Shown here: positions 52,500-61,249 of the stretch, one piece after another
Layout: each line of letters begins with the position of its first letter
How positions within the stretch are numbered: position 1 is the stretch's first letter
NCBI RefSeq assembly: GCF_052056295.1
Contig: NZ_CP182493.1
Coordinates: 3,534,001-3,598,000, forward strand
Reading direction: 5' to 3'
DNA length: 64,000 nucleotides
DNA from: Catenovulum sp052056295
GTDB lineage: Bacteria; Pseudomonadota; Gammaproteobacteria; Enterobacterales; Alteromonadaceae
Position numbers and translations under genes: made by a program
Notes under the pieces: generated by a model
What the model saw: the letters and a program-made list of their open reading frames with translations, nothing else
Told to the model about the DNA's origin: nothing
The model's database searches: none

Positions 52500-53810
52500 A
52501 TGAAGACATATCTAATTTGGGGTTTTGGGGTTGAAGGAAAAAGTGCAGCCATTCATTTAGCCAACAAGCAGCTCAATTTTAGCCTATTGACTGATGTATA
52601 TGAGCAAACCACTCACGACTATGCTCAGCAACATGGTATTGAATACTTATATGGTGACTCGGGTATTCAACAGGCAATCAAACAGCAATTTAGTTATGTG
52701 GTTAAAAGTCCGGGTATTAGCTTATACCGAGCTGAAGTAAATTTGTTTAAGCAAGCGGGCAGTACTATTACTTCAACTACCCAAATGTGGTTCGATGCAT
52801 ACCCTCAAGCAAAAACAATTGTTGTAACTGGTACAAAAGGTAAAAGTACTTCAGCAAGTCTACTGCATTATTTGTTTAATGCATTAGGTATGCACAGCGA
52901 ACTTGCGGGCAATTTAGGTCGGGCTATTTTAGAAGTAAAACCTGATGATAATAGTTGGACTATTTTAGAGTTGTCGTCCTACCAACTGGCGGATTTACAT
53001 AGCCAAGTAGACATCTTTTTATTGCTGAATTTATTTCAAGAACATGTTCCTTGGCATCAAACCGCTGAGCAATATTATTTAGATAAGACTAGGCTGGCAC
53101 GCGATAGTTTTGCAGATGCCGTGGTGTATAACGCAAAATCTAGCCTATCCGCTAAGTATCTTGCTTTAGACGAACTATCAAGTGGCGTGTGCAAGCTGGC
53201 GTTTGCCGATGAATGTGGATTCCACATTAAAGATAATCAGCTCCACTATAAGAACGAACAACTAACACATAACTTTTCACTAAAAGGCCAACACAACCTA
53301 AAAAACTTAGCAGCTTGTTTAGCTATAGTTGACTACTTGAAATTTGATTGGCAACAAGTTTTAACTAAGTTAAACGGTTTTGCTGCGTTAGAGCATAGAC
53401 TGCAGGAAGTGCAGGGGACAAATTCTGTTTTGTATGTAAACGACAGCATATCCACTACACCTGATTCTACTTTATGTGCACTAGACTGTTATAAAAACCA
53501 AGAGATCAATTTAATTTTGGGTGGTGCCGAGCGCAGCCAATGTTATGTTGAGTTGATTAGCGCACTCGAAAACTATCATTTGAACAAAATTCTATTGTTG
53601 GGTGAAACAGGTAAACGCATCTTAAAACAGTTACCCGCAGCTTTGGCGAGTAAAGCTCAATACTTTGATCACATGGCTATTGGTATGGCCTGGTTAAATC
53701 AGCACGCCAAAGCCGGTCAGGTGATTTTATTATCTCCGGCAGCGCCAAGCTTTGGCGAATTTGTTAATTTTGCTGAGCGTGGCAAATTGTTTTTGTCGTT
53801 TTCTCGTTAA
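52500..53810 (+). CDS. murD2: UDP-MurNAc-L-alanine--L-glutamate ligase MurD2
   Basis: Mur ligase of 436 residues that would add L-Glu to UDP-MurNAc-L-Ala, in contrast to MurD, which adds D-Glu. Mur ligase landmarks are the Rossmann start (YLIWGFGVEGKSAA), ATP P-loop GTKGKST at residues 111-117, ILELSSYQLAD, KGQHNLKNLAACLA, and YVNDSISTTPDST. AGGA precedes the ATG. It is the second gene of a two-gene operon with murL. Its position outside the dcw cluster supports the MurD2 assignment over the canonical MurD. Confidence 0.88.
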   Translation: MKTYLIWGFGVEGKSAAIHLANKQLNFSLLTDVYEQTTHDYAQQHGIEYLYGDSGIQQAIKQQFSYVVKSPGISLYRAEVNLFKQAGSTITSTTQMWFDAYPQAKTIVVTGTKGKSTSASLLHYLFNALGMHSELAGNLGRAILEVKPDDNSWTILELSSYQLADLHSQVDIFLLLNLFQEHVPWHQTAEQYYLDKTRLARDSFADAVVYNAKSSLSAKYLALDELSSGVCKLAFADECGFHIKDNQLHYKNEQLTHNFSLKGQHNLKNLAACLAIVDYLKFDWQQVLTKLNGFAALEHRLQEVQGTNSVLYVNDSISTTPDSTLCALDCYKNQEINLILGGAERSQCYVELISALENYHLNKILLLGETGKRILKQLPAALASKAQYFDHMAIGMAWLNQHAKAGQVILLSPAAPSFGEFVNFAERGKLFLSFSR

Positions 53811-53888
53811 TTGGAGTTCGGATTTTTAGTGGTAACGACAGTCTGCCGCTGAAAGTTACTATTGAGTGAGTTTGCAAACTACATAGCC

Positions 53889-54335
53889 TCAGCCTAGCTC
53901 GTGGATGGGGGCTTGGTGTTTGAGGTAGTCGACAATACCCGATGGATAGAGTATTTTTGTACCATTGAGAAATTCTTCTATGTTAACCCACTTAGCAATA
54001 AAACTCGTACCCTCTTCGTTGCACGGAATGTTATCCTGTTGGTAAATTTGTTTGTCTTTAAATTTAGCCGACAACAATAAAACGATTTCATGACCAATTA
54101 CACCATTAAAGGTGAATAAATTCTCAAAGGTCGTCAGGTAGTTGCCTACTTCAATCTCTGTTTGCATTTCTTCTTGAAATTCGCGAATAACCGTTTGTCG
54201 TGCGGTTTCTCCAAATTCAATACCGCCACCGAGTGGGCGATAAAAAGTCTCATTTTTTACTTCGTCGACACCTTCACCAACAAAAATTTTCCCTTGGTGT
54301 TCAATCAGGCAAATTGCGATATTTCTTATTTTCAT
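53889..54335 (-). CDS. Nudix hydrolase
   Basis: A 148-residue Nudix protein that should hydrolyse a nucleoside diphosphate linked to another moiety, with substrate unknown. The Nudix box reads GGIEFGETARQTVIREFQEE, keeping the metal-binding REXXEE core, while the usual following Gly is replaced by Gln. It stands alone between murD2 (convergent) and the SNF2 helicase gene (same strand, 25 bp after its stop), with which it may be co-transcribed. Confidence 0.88.
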   Translation of the reverse strand: MKIRNIAICLIEHQGKIFVGEGVDEVKNETFYRPLGGGIEFGETARQTVIREFQEEMQTEIEVGNYLTTFENLFTFNGVIGHEIVLLLSAKFKDKQIYQQDNIPCNEEGTSFIAKWVNIEEFLNGTKILYPSGIVDYLKHQAPIHELG

Positions 54336-54360
54336 TATTGTCTTATTTTTTTAAAATTAA

Positions 54361-57300
54361 TTAAGCTGTTTTAAACAACTCTAATAAACCGTCAGCGGTT
54401 AAATCTTTTACTGAATCAACTTGTTCTTTGGCGAACATGCTCTGGTTTAAATGCTTTTTATTTTCCTGCATCAGCAATACTTTTTCTTCAATGGTATTTT
54501 CACAAATCAGCTTATATACAAACACAGGTTTTTTCTGGCCGATACGGTAGGCACGATCGCTCGCTTGCGCTTCAGCTGCAGGATTCCACCATGGATCATA
54601 ATGAATCACTGTATCTGCAGCGGTTAAGTTCAAGCCAGTACCACCGGCTTTGAGCGAGATTAAAAACACAGATACTTCGCCATTTTGGAAGGCATCAATT
54701 TGTGTTTGTCGATCGCGTGTTTCACCCGTCAGTTTAGAGTGCTCTATGCCTAAATCGGTCAGCTTGCCTGAGATAATATGCAGCATTTTGGCAAACTGCG
54801 AGAATATTAGTATCTTGCGGCCTTCTTCTAACATTTCCGGCACAACATCTATTAAATATTCAAGTTTGGCGCTTTGTTCAATTTGTTGAGTGCTTTCTAA
54901 ATCTAACAGTTGTGGCGCACAACAAATCTGCCTAAGTTTTAATAGCGCATCTAAACACTCAAGGTGGCTCTTAGCCAAACCTTTAATTTTTAGAATGTTA
55001 CGCACTTTATCTTCCATGCTCGCACGGATTGCTTCGTACAATACACGTTGTTCGTTTTCTAGCGAGATGTGTTTGATGATTTCGGTTTTCTTTGGCAATT
55101 CTTTGGCAACTTCTTCTTTTTTACGGCGCAATACAAAAGGATGAATTTTGCTATGTAGACGATTTTGCGTTTCTCTGTCTCGTAATTGCTCGATAGGCTT
55201 ACGATATTCTTTGCTGAATTTATTTAACGTGCCTAAAAATCCGGGCATTAAAAAGTCGAACAACGACCATAATTCACCGAGATGATTTTCAATTGGTGTA
55301 CCACTTAAACACAATCTTTGACGAGAGACCAGTTGCTTAATATTTTGGGTCATTTGTGCACGTGGATTTTTAATGTTTTGCGCTTCATCCAATACAATCA
55401 AACTGTATTCATGCGCAAGCAAAAATTCAAAATCACGATTAACTAGAGGGTAGGTGGTCACCACAACTTGGTATGACTCTAGCTCATCTAACACTTGTTG
55501 GCGGTTTTGTCCGTATGCTGCGGTAATATTCAGCTCTGGGGTAAATTTATTCGCTTCATTCAGCCAGTTGCCAACTAAGCTGGTTGGACAAATAACTAAT
55601 GCAGGTTTATCCAATTTATTCTGTAAGCGCATTGATTCTAATAAACACAAAGTTTGCAGCGTTTTACCTAAACCCATGTCGTCAGCTAATATGCCACCAA
55701 AATTGTATTCAAATAAAAAGCTTAACCAGTTTAAGCCTTGCTGTTGGTATGGGCGTAAATTTGCGTTGACGCTTTTAGGCACATCTATGTGTTTTATGCC
55801 ATCGAAACTTTCCAATAAATGCGCGAGTTTGCGCACATGTTGGCCACCAATACAGGAATTGATTTCCGGAATCTGGTTGAGTATATGCGCTTGTCTATTA
55901 GAAAACTTAGCCTGTTTGTTATTCGCTTCTTGTAAAATTGCCAATACAGGTTTAAGCGATTCTATATCCACTTTAATAAACTGGTGACGGTTCAGCGCAA
56001 TTTTGACCCGACCGGTTTGATTCTTCCAGTTTTCAGTTTGTTTCAACCAGTTAATCAGTACCGGGATTAAATCAATTTTTTGTCCGTCAAAATCAATTTT
56101 TAATCCAAGTTTAAACCAGTCGTGGCTTTCGCTAATTTGATACTCAAAGCTAGGATCTTGAATGACATTAATTGGTTGTACACCTGGCTCAAATTCAATT
56201 TTCCAGCCTTGTGATAATAACAGTGGGAATACTTCTTCAAATATATTCAACCAAAATTGGTCGTAACGTACACCAATTTCACTGTTGTAGAAAAATTCAA
56301 AATCTTGGCTAGTTGAACTGCCTTTGGTATGGGCGAACCCGTACGACTCTAATAAATAAAAGGCTTTGCGCTCAATAGACGGCGTACGTTGAATTTGAAT
56401 GATTTTGTCTTGTTGTTGCAGTTGGACAAAAGGCGCACTGATTAAACTCATTGGAATTTCGTGCTCGCCATAACGTAATCTCAGTTTGGCAATATAACCA
56501 GCTTCATTTAACCCAATACGCAACACAGGCGTGAGTTTTTCTTCCACTCTTTCTATCACTTGTTCGAGCGGTAAAGCTATTGTGCATTCTGGCCAATAGG
56601 TATTTTGCCAAACCGAAAAGTCTAATAGTTCATTTTTATCTAGTTCTGGTAAATTTGCTAAGGCAGATAAGTTAAACCCAGATAAATTGTGTTCAATAAC
56701 ACCCATAGTGCCTTTTTGGGGGTCTATATACCAAGGTCTGTCACTGGCAATTAAAAACCAGCGTTCAGATTTATCTAATTGCATTTGCAATTTAAATTGG
56801 CCATCGCTTTGTTTTTTCCACTGCAATATGAGCTTGCGTGGGGCACCATATTTTAGTGCTTTAGATTTATTGCTTTGCCAATAACAGCGGTTTGATTCTA
56901 ATAATAAAGGTAAAGCTTCGCTGGCATTGTTACCTATTAATAATCTTTGACTAGATGATTTACTGCTGACATTTTGATTGAGTGTTGTGAGTATTTCTGC
57001 ATCTTCTGCATTGGCTTTATGTTTGATGTTATGCAGTTGCAATTGAATTTGGGTAAAACCACTATTGGGTTCTACAATTGGATTTAACACAAAATGCAGT
57101 AAGTTGTCGTTGCTTGCGGTGAGTTGTGTGAAGTATCCCTGATCCCAGTTGGGCTGTTTATGCAGTTTTTCTTGCCATTGTAAAAAGGCACTTACGGGTG
57201 AGCGACTAATTAAGTTAGCAGCTTCAGCCGCAATCAGCACTGCTACTGCATGTTCACAATTGCCACCTTTGTCGCATGAACAGAGTGAAGATAGATCCGC

Positions 57301-57474
57301 CTTGTCGATAGCAACTCGATACACTTGGTTACGACACTCAACAACACCAGTTACTGTGTTAAGTGATGATATGGGTTTAAGTTTTCTAACCTGATCTTGC
57401 AGATAAAAATTCAATCCCTTTTGGTAGATGGTTTCTCCAAATTGCTCAACCAACTCTGCGTCATATACACTCAT
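54361..57474 (-). CDS. SWIM zinc finger SNF2 family helicase
   Basis: A 1037-residue SWI2/SNF2 ATPase, probably a DNA- or nucleoprotein-remodelling translocase. The N-terminal SWIM motif CSCDKGGNCEH lies near residues 65-75, and the middle 500 residues are poorly characterised. The helicase core has Walker A DDMGLGKT, DEAQ box (VLDEAQNIKN), LSGTPIENHLGELWSL, and the C-terminal motif VIHYDPWWNPAAEAQASDRA. The ATG at 57474 (MSVYDAELVEQFG) is preferred to a TTG at 57534. Divergent srmB lies 164 bp away. Confidence 0.9.
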   Translation of the reverse strand: MSVYDAELVEQFGETIYQKGLNFYLQDQVRKLKPISSLNTVTGVVECRNQVYRVAIDKADLSSLCSCDKGGNCEHAVAVLIAAEAANLISRSPVSAFLQWQEKLHKQPNWDQGYFTQLTASNDNLLHFVLNPIVEPNSGFTQIQLQLHNIKHKANAEDAEILTTLNQNVSSKSSSQRLLIGNNASEALPLLLESNRCYWQSNKSKALKYGAPRKLILQWKKQSDGQFKLQMQLDKSERWFLIASDRPWYIDPQKGTMGVIEHNLSGFNLSALANLPELDKNELLDFSVWQNTYWPECTIALPLEQVIERVEEKLTPVLRIGLNEAGYIAKLRLRYGEHEIPMSLISAPFVQLQQQDKIIQIQRTPSIERKAFYLLESYGFAHTKGSSTSQDFEFFYNSEIGVRYDQFWLNIFEEVFPLLLSQGWKIEFEPGVQPINVIQDPSFEYQISESHDWFKLGLKIDFDGQKIDLIPVLINWLKQTENWKNQTGRVKIALNRHQFIKVDIESLKPVLAILQEANNKQAKFSNRQAHILNQIPEINSCIGGQHVRKLAHLLESFDGIKHIDVPKSVNANLRPYQQQGLNWLSFLFEYNFGGILADDMGLGKTLQTLCLLESMRLQNKLDKPALVICPTSLVGNWLNEANKFTPELNITAAYGQNRQQVLDELESYQVVVTTYPLVNRDFEFLLAHEYSLIVLDEAQNIKNPRAQMTQNIKQLVSRQRLCLSGTPIENHLGELWSLFDFLMPGFLGTLNKFSKEYRKPIEQLRDRETQNRLHSKIHPFVLRRKKEEVAKELPKKTEIIKHISLENEQRVLYEAIRASMEDKVRNILKIKGLAKSHLECLDALLKLRQICCAPQLLDLESTQQIEQSAKLEYLIDVVPEMLEEGRKILIFSQFAKMLHIISGKLTDLGIEHSKLTGETRDRQTQIDAFQNGEVSVFLISLKAGGTGLNLTAADTVIHYDPWWNPAAEAQASDRAYRIGQKKPVFVYKLICENTIEEKVLLMQENKKHLNQSMFAKEQVDSVKDLTADGLLELFKTA

Positions 57475-57638
57475 CAATACTAAACCTGCTTGTCCGGTTA
57501 AAATTACACGCGCATCAGCCAGTCTACCAAACAAATCTGATAAATTGACCAGTTTAATGATAAATTCATTTAAAAAAATCAGCTTTTCTTTACTTAAAGG
57601 TCTGAAGGGTTAGAATGTGCAGCCTTGAATGACTGCGG

Positions 57639-58898
57639 ATGATTATCGTGAATTTTGCTGATTTAGACCTAGATGAAAGCCTTTTAACGGCCATTGAACA
57701 ACAGGGTTATACCCGCCCAACCGTTATCCAAACCTTAGCTATTGAACCAGCTTTGGATGGTAAGGATATTCTAGCCAGTGCACCAACAGGTACGGGTAAA
57801 ACCGCAGCTTTCGTGTTGCCAGCACTTCAGCATATTTTAGATTTTCCACGAAGCCGACAAAACAATGGTGTACGTATTTTAATTTTGTCGCCAACCCGTG
57901 AGCTTGCCGAACAAACCTTTAAAGTCGTCCGTCAGCTCAGTCAGTTTACTGAAGTGACCAGCCGTTTAATTACCGGTGGTATTAATTATGGTAAACATAA
58001 AGAAATTTCTGAAGGCTGCGTCGATATTGTGGTTGCAACGCCGGGACGTTTACTTGAATACATTGAAGACGAATCATTCGATTGTCGCGATATTGAATGG
58101 TTAGTGTTAGATGAAGCTGATCGCATGTTAGATATGGGCTTTGGTCCAACTATGATGCGTGTCAGTGGTGAAGCACGCTGGCGTAAACAAAGTTTATTGT
58201 TTTCAGCAACACTCGAAGGTGAAGGTGTTGAACGTTTTGCCAAACAGGTTTTAAAAGATCCAGTATTAGTTGAAGCCGAGTCTCCACGTCGTGAAAAAGC
58301 TAAAATTCACCAATGGATACACATGGCGGATTCGCGCCCACATAAACTAGAACTTTTAGTGCATTGGTTGGCAAAAGAGGAAGTCAGCAAAGCTGTAGTC
58401 TTTGTTAAAACACGTGAGCGCGTGGCGGAACTGAGTGGTCAATTAACCACTGCACAATTAGATTGTTGTTGGTTACAAGGTGAAATGCCACAAGATAAAC
58501 GCCAAAAAGCGGTTAAGGCTTTCACATCAGGACATAAAAAGATATTAGTCGCAACTGATGTTGCCGCGCGTGGTTTAGATGTAGCCGATGTCAGTCATGT
58601 ATTTAACTTTGATATGCCTCGTACTGCTGATGTATATATCCATCGTATTGGCCGCACAGGTCGAGCAGGCAAGAAGGGCACTGCGATTAGTTTAGTTGAA
58701 GCGCACGACATGGAGATATTGGGTAAAGTTGAACGCTACATTCAAGAGAAGCTTGCGCGCCGCGTAGTTGAAGGATTAGAGCCTAAACACAAAGAAGCGA
58801 AAGTGCCAGTTAAAAAACCAAAGAAAAAAGTGCGTGGTCTGCTGAAGAAAAAACAAGTTAAAGCTAAGCAGAAGAAACAAGCGAAAAAAGCTCGATAA
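57639..58898 (+). CDS. srmB: DEAD-box RNA helicase SrmB
   Basis: ATP-dependent RNA helicase involved in early 50S ribosome assembly. Helicase motifs run APTGTGKT, PTRELAEQ, VLDEADRMLDMGFG, SATLEG, VATDVAARGLDVADVSHV and HRIGRTGRAGKKG. The stretch LDLDESLLTAIEQQGYTRPT and HQWIHMADSRPHK match SrmB rather than other DEAD-box paralogues. The C-terminal tail is lysine-rich. It is 419 residues, slightly shorter than E. coli (444). The start could also be the GTG three codons later. Confidence 0.93.
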   Translation: MIIVNFADLDLDESLLTAIEQQGYTRPTVIQTLAIEPALDGKDILASAPTGTGKTAAFVLPALQHILDFPRSRQNNGVRILILSPTRELAEQTFKVVRQLSQFTEVTSRLITGGINYGKHKEISEGCVDIVVATPGRLLEYIEDESFDCRDIEWLVLDEADRMLDMGFGPTMMRVSGEARWRKQSLLFSATLEGEGVERFAKQVLKDPVLVEAESPRREKAKIHQWIHMADSRPHKLELLVHWLAKEEVSKAVVFVKTRERVAELSGQLTTAQLDCCWLQGEMPQDKRQKAVKAFTSGHKKILVATDVAARGLDVADVSHVFNFDMPRTADVYIHRIGRTGRAGKKGTAISLVEAHDMEILGKVERYIQEKLARRVVEGLEPKHKEAKVPVKKPKKKVRGLLKKKQVKAKQKKQAKKAR

Positions 58899-58958
58899 TA
58901 TAACCTGAACTCTGGATAACAAGGAAGTATAAGGATATAGCTGGGTGTATTGAAGGAA

Positions 58959-59002
58959 TAAAAAAACGATCCGATGAGACGGGGAGTACTCAAGGGATCG
59001 TT
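58959..59002 (-). terminator. Terminator of glnK-amtB
   Basis: AACGATCC and GGATCGTT form an 8-bp stem with a 22-nt loop. On the minus strand a seven-base T-run follows, as expected for intrinsic termination of the operon. Confidence 0.7.
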
Positions 59003-59031
59003 CTGGCTAAACTTTAGCTATCTAATTGAGC

Positions 59032-60318
59032 TTAGTTTTGAATGTTATAACCACGCTCTTCATGGCTGGTAATATCCAAACCTTGAACTTCTTGCTCGTT
59101 ATCAACACGAATGCCTTTAGTGACCACAGCTACAATTTTCAGTAGGATAAAACTAACTACTGCTGTGTATGCTAGTGTGGCTAAAATACCGATAGTTTGT
59201 ACACCCAACTGTTGACCAATGCTGGTGTTGTCTCCACCAAAGCCATAACCGCTGAAGATACCAAGCTCAGTTGAACAGAAGATACCAGCTAAGAAGGTAC
59301 CTAAAATACCACCAACACCATGCACAGGGAAAACATCTAATGAGTCGTCAATCTGCCATTTTTGTTTAATTAAGTTTGTTGCGTAGAAACAGACAACACC
59401 TGCAGAAATACCAATAACTAAGGATGCAGCCGGGCCGACAAAACCAGAAGCAGGGGTGATAGTACCTAAACCAGCGACCATACCAGTAACTATACCCAAT
59501 ACCGAAGGTTTACCGTATTTAGCCCATTCTAAACCTGCCCAAGTTAATGCACCTGCAGCCGCAGAAATATGTGTGACCAAAATTGCCATTGCCGCATCGC
59601 CACTAGCAGTTAAAGCACTACCGCCGTTAAAGCCATACCAACCTACCCATAACATACCGGCACCAGCCACTGTCATAGTTAAGTTATGTGGGATCATAGA
59701 AGCGCTGCCATAACCGCGACGGTTTTTAATCACAAGTGCCGCGACTAATGCGCCAACACCGGCTGTGATATGTACAACTGTACCACCAGCAAAATCTAGT
59801 AGGCCCATTTCAGCAAGCCAGCCGCCGCCCCATACCCAGTGGCAAACAGGTAAATAAACCAGAATTAACCAAGAAATGGAAAAGAGTAAAACAGAAGAGA
59901 ATTTCATACGCTCAGCAAAACCACCAACCATAAGGGCTGGGGTAATAATGGCAAAGGTCATTTGAAAAACAAAAAATAACGGCTCAGGTATTGAACCACT
60001 CAAAGTGTCTTTACCAACACCGTTTAAAAAGCTTTTAGATAAGTCGCCAATAAAAGCATTACCTTCACCAAAAGCTAAGCTATAACCGAAAGCTAGCCAA
60101 ACGATTGAGGCTAAACAACCTATAGCAAAACATTGCATTAAAACGGATAAAACGTTTTTACTGCGGACTAATCCTGCATAAAAGAAGGATAAGCCAGGTA
60201 AGGTCATAAATAAAACTAACGCTGATGCGGTTAAAATCCAAGCTGTGTCGCCTGTATCTAAACCTTCAGCTGAAGCTGCGAAAGGCAGCATGAGCAAAAG
60301 TGCTATAATCGCTCGCAT
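59032..60318 (-). CDS. amtB: Ammonium transporter AmtB
   Basis: Trimeric inner-membrane ammonium channel of 428 residues, with a cleaved signal peptide (PFAASAEG) and eleven membrane segments. Conserved pore and family motifs include DTAWILTASALVLFMTLPGL, FYAGLVRSKNVLSVL, DFAGGTVVHITAGVGALVAA and VFPVHGVGGILGTF, containing the twin-His pore residues. It lies 27 bp downstream of glnK in the usual operon order and is gated by that PII protein. Confidence 0.96.
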   Translation of the reverse strand: MRAIIALLLMLPFAASAEGLDTGDTAWILTASALVLFMTLPGLSFFYAGLVRSKNVLSVLMQCFAIGCLASIVWLAFGYSLAFGEGNAFIGDLSKSFLNGVGKDTLSGSIPEPLFFVFQMTFAIITPALMVGGFAERMKFSSVLLFSISWLILVYLPVCHWVWGGGWLAEMGLLDFAGGTVVHITAGVGALVAALVIKNRRGYGSASMIPHNLTMTVAGAGMLWVGWYGFNGGSALTASGDAAMAILVTHISAAAGALTWAGLEWAKYGKPSVLGIVTGMVAGLGTITPASGFVGPAASLVIGISAGVVCFYATNLIKQKWQIDDSLDVFPVHGVGGILGTFLAGIFCSTELGIFSGYGFGGDNTSIGQQLGVQTIGILATLAYTAVVSFILLKIVAVVTKGIRVDNEQEVQGLDITSHEERGYNIQN

Positions 60319-60345
60319 ATTAAAGTTTCCTAAGTGTTTAAAGTA

Positions 60346-60684
60346 CTAAATGGCGTCAGGACCTTGTTCGCCTGTGCGGATGCGAACAACTTGGTTTACT
60401 GACGTTACAAAAATTTTGCCATCACCAATTTTATTGGTTTTAGCTGCTTCAATGATGGTATCGACCACGTTATCAACACGCTCATCATCAACAACAATTT
60501 CCAGTTTTGTCTTAACAACAAATTCAACTGCGTATTCTGTACCTCGGTACAACTCTATATGTCCTTTTTGTCGGCCAAATCCTTTAACTTCACAAACTGT
60601 CATGCCTTTAATGTCTATTTCGCTTAGTGCAGCTCTAACTTCTTCAAGTTTATGGGGTTTTATAATTGCGGTTATTTTTTTCAT
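60346..60684 (-). CDS. glnK: Nitrogen regulatory protein P-II (GlnK)
   Basis: A 112-residue PII signalling protein that binds ATP, ADP and 2-oxoglutarate and blocks AmtB when nitrogen is plentiful. The T-loop uridylylation site Tyr51 (YRGTEYAVEF) and C-terminal signature (KIGDGKIFVTSVNQVVRIRTGE) are intact. Pairing with amtB identifies it as GlnK rather than GlnB. Confidence 0.94.
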   Translation of the reverse strand: MKKITAIIKPHKLEEVRAALSEIDIKGMTVCEVKGFGRQKGHIELYRGTEYAVEFVVKTKLEIVVDDERVDNVVDTIIEAAKTNKIGDGKIFVTSVNQVVRIRTGEQGPDAI

Positions 60685-60736
60685 ATAATTATCCCACTTA
60701 TTTGTATTGGTTTTTCACTAAATTGGGGCGAAGGAT

Positions 60737-60752
60737 AGCAGAAAAAGCACCT
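60737..60752 (-). promoter_or_regulatory. Candidate sigma-54 promoter of glnK-amtB
   Basis: On the minus strand AGGTGCTTTTTCTGCT has the GG-N10-GC layout of -24/-12 promoters, about 50 bp upstream of the glnK ATG. It is imperfect at the TGGCAC half. NtrC/sigma-54 control of glnK-amtB is the rule in this group. No convincing NtrC site was found. Confidence 0.35.
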
Positions 60753-60895
60753 TTGTGGATCAAATGTTATAAAAAATTACTAGATGCAAACTGTTTTGGG
60801 GCAAGTTGGTAAGTTTCAGTATTTGGTTGCATTTTAATGGTGAGGGTTCAGTATCGCGGGACAAAATTGAACATATGTCAGTTTTTTCAAGTCTT

Positions 60896-60957
60896 GCATC
60901 TTCAAGCAGCTTGGGTATATATTGGTGGATTGATATACCCAAGCCACTTGAAGATGC
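60896..60957. repeat. Hairpin made of two inverted copies of a 25-bp repeat
   Basis: The arm at 60896-60920 (GCATCTTCAAG...GGGTATAT) pairs with 60933-60957 at 23 of 25 positions, around a 12-bp loop. A third copy lies at 61176-61198. This would form a very stable stem. Confidence 0.85.
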
Positions 60958-61198
60958 TAGATTTCAGCAAGAGATAAAAAGCATTTAGACAAGGCATTGA
61001 TTGAAGATAATGGTTATCCCTTTTCAAAATCAATAACGCAGTATAAATGCTTTTTAGCCTTGCCCTTTGGGAGCTTCACAGCGTTTCTATTACTGCGTTA
61101 TGTTAATTTGAAAGGTGCCTACATTCCTTCATTAACATGCCTTGTACTAAAAACGCTGTGATAGCTCTGAAACATGCATCTTCAAGTGGCTTGGGTAT
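60933..61198. repeat. Nested palindromic element, MITE-like, upstream of acs
   Basis: A 266-bp stretch bounded by perfect 23-bp inverted arms (60935-60957 and 61176-61198). Further nested pairs lie inside: ACAAGGCAT 60989-60997 with 61137-61145, TAACGCAGTA 61034-61043 with 61091-61100 (extended imperfectly outward), and CACAGCGTTT 61077-61086 with 61151-61160. There is no open reading frame of note. Together with the hairpin at its left it fills most of the 565-bp glnK-acs spacer. A related 56-bp fragment lies upstream of fabB. Confidence 0.8.
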
Positions 61199-61249
61199 CC
61201 AAAACAAGTGCTACTAAAGTATAAATAAAAATATAAATACGGAGTTGAT

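Noticed and set aside
60896..61198. CRISPR array suggested by three repeat copies
   Set aside because: The copies are in alternating orientation with unequal spacing (12 and 218 bp), and no cas gene is nearby.
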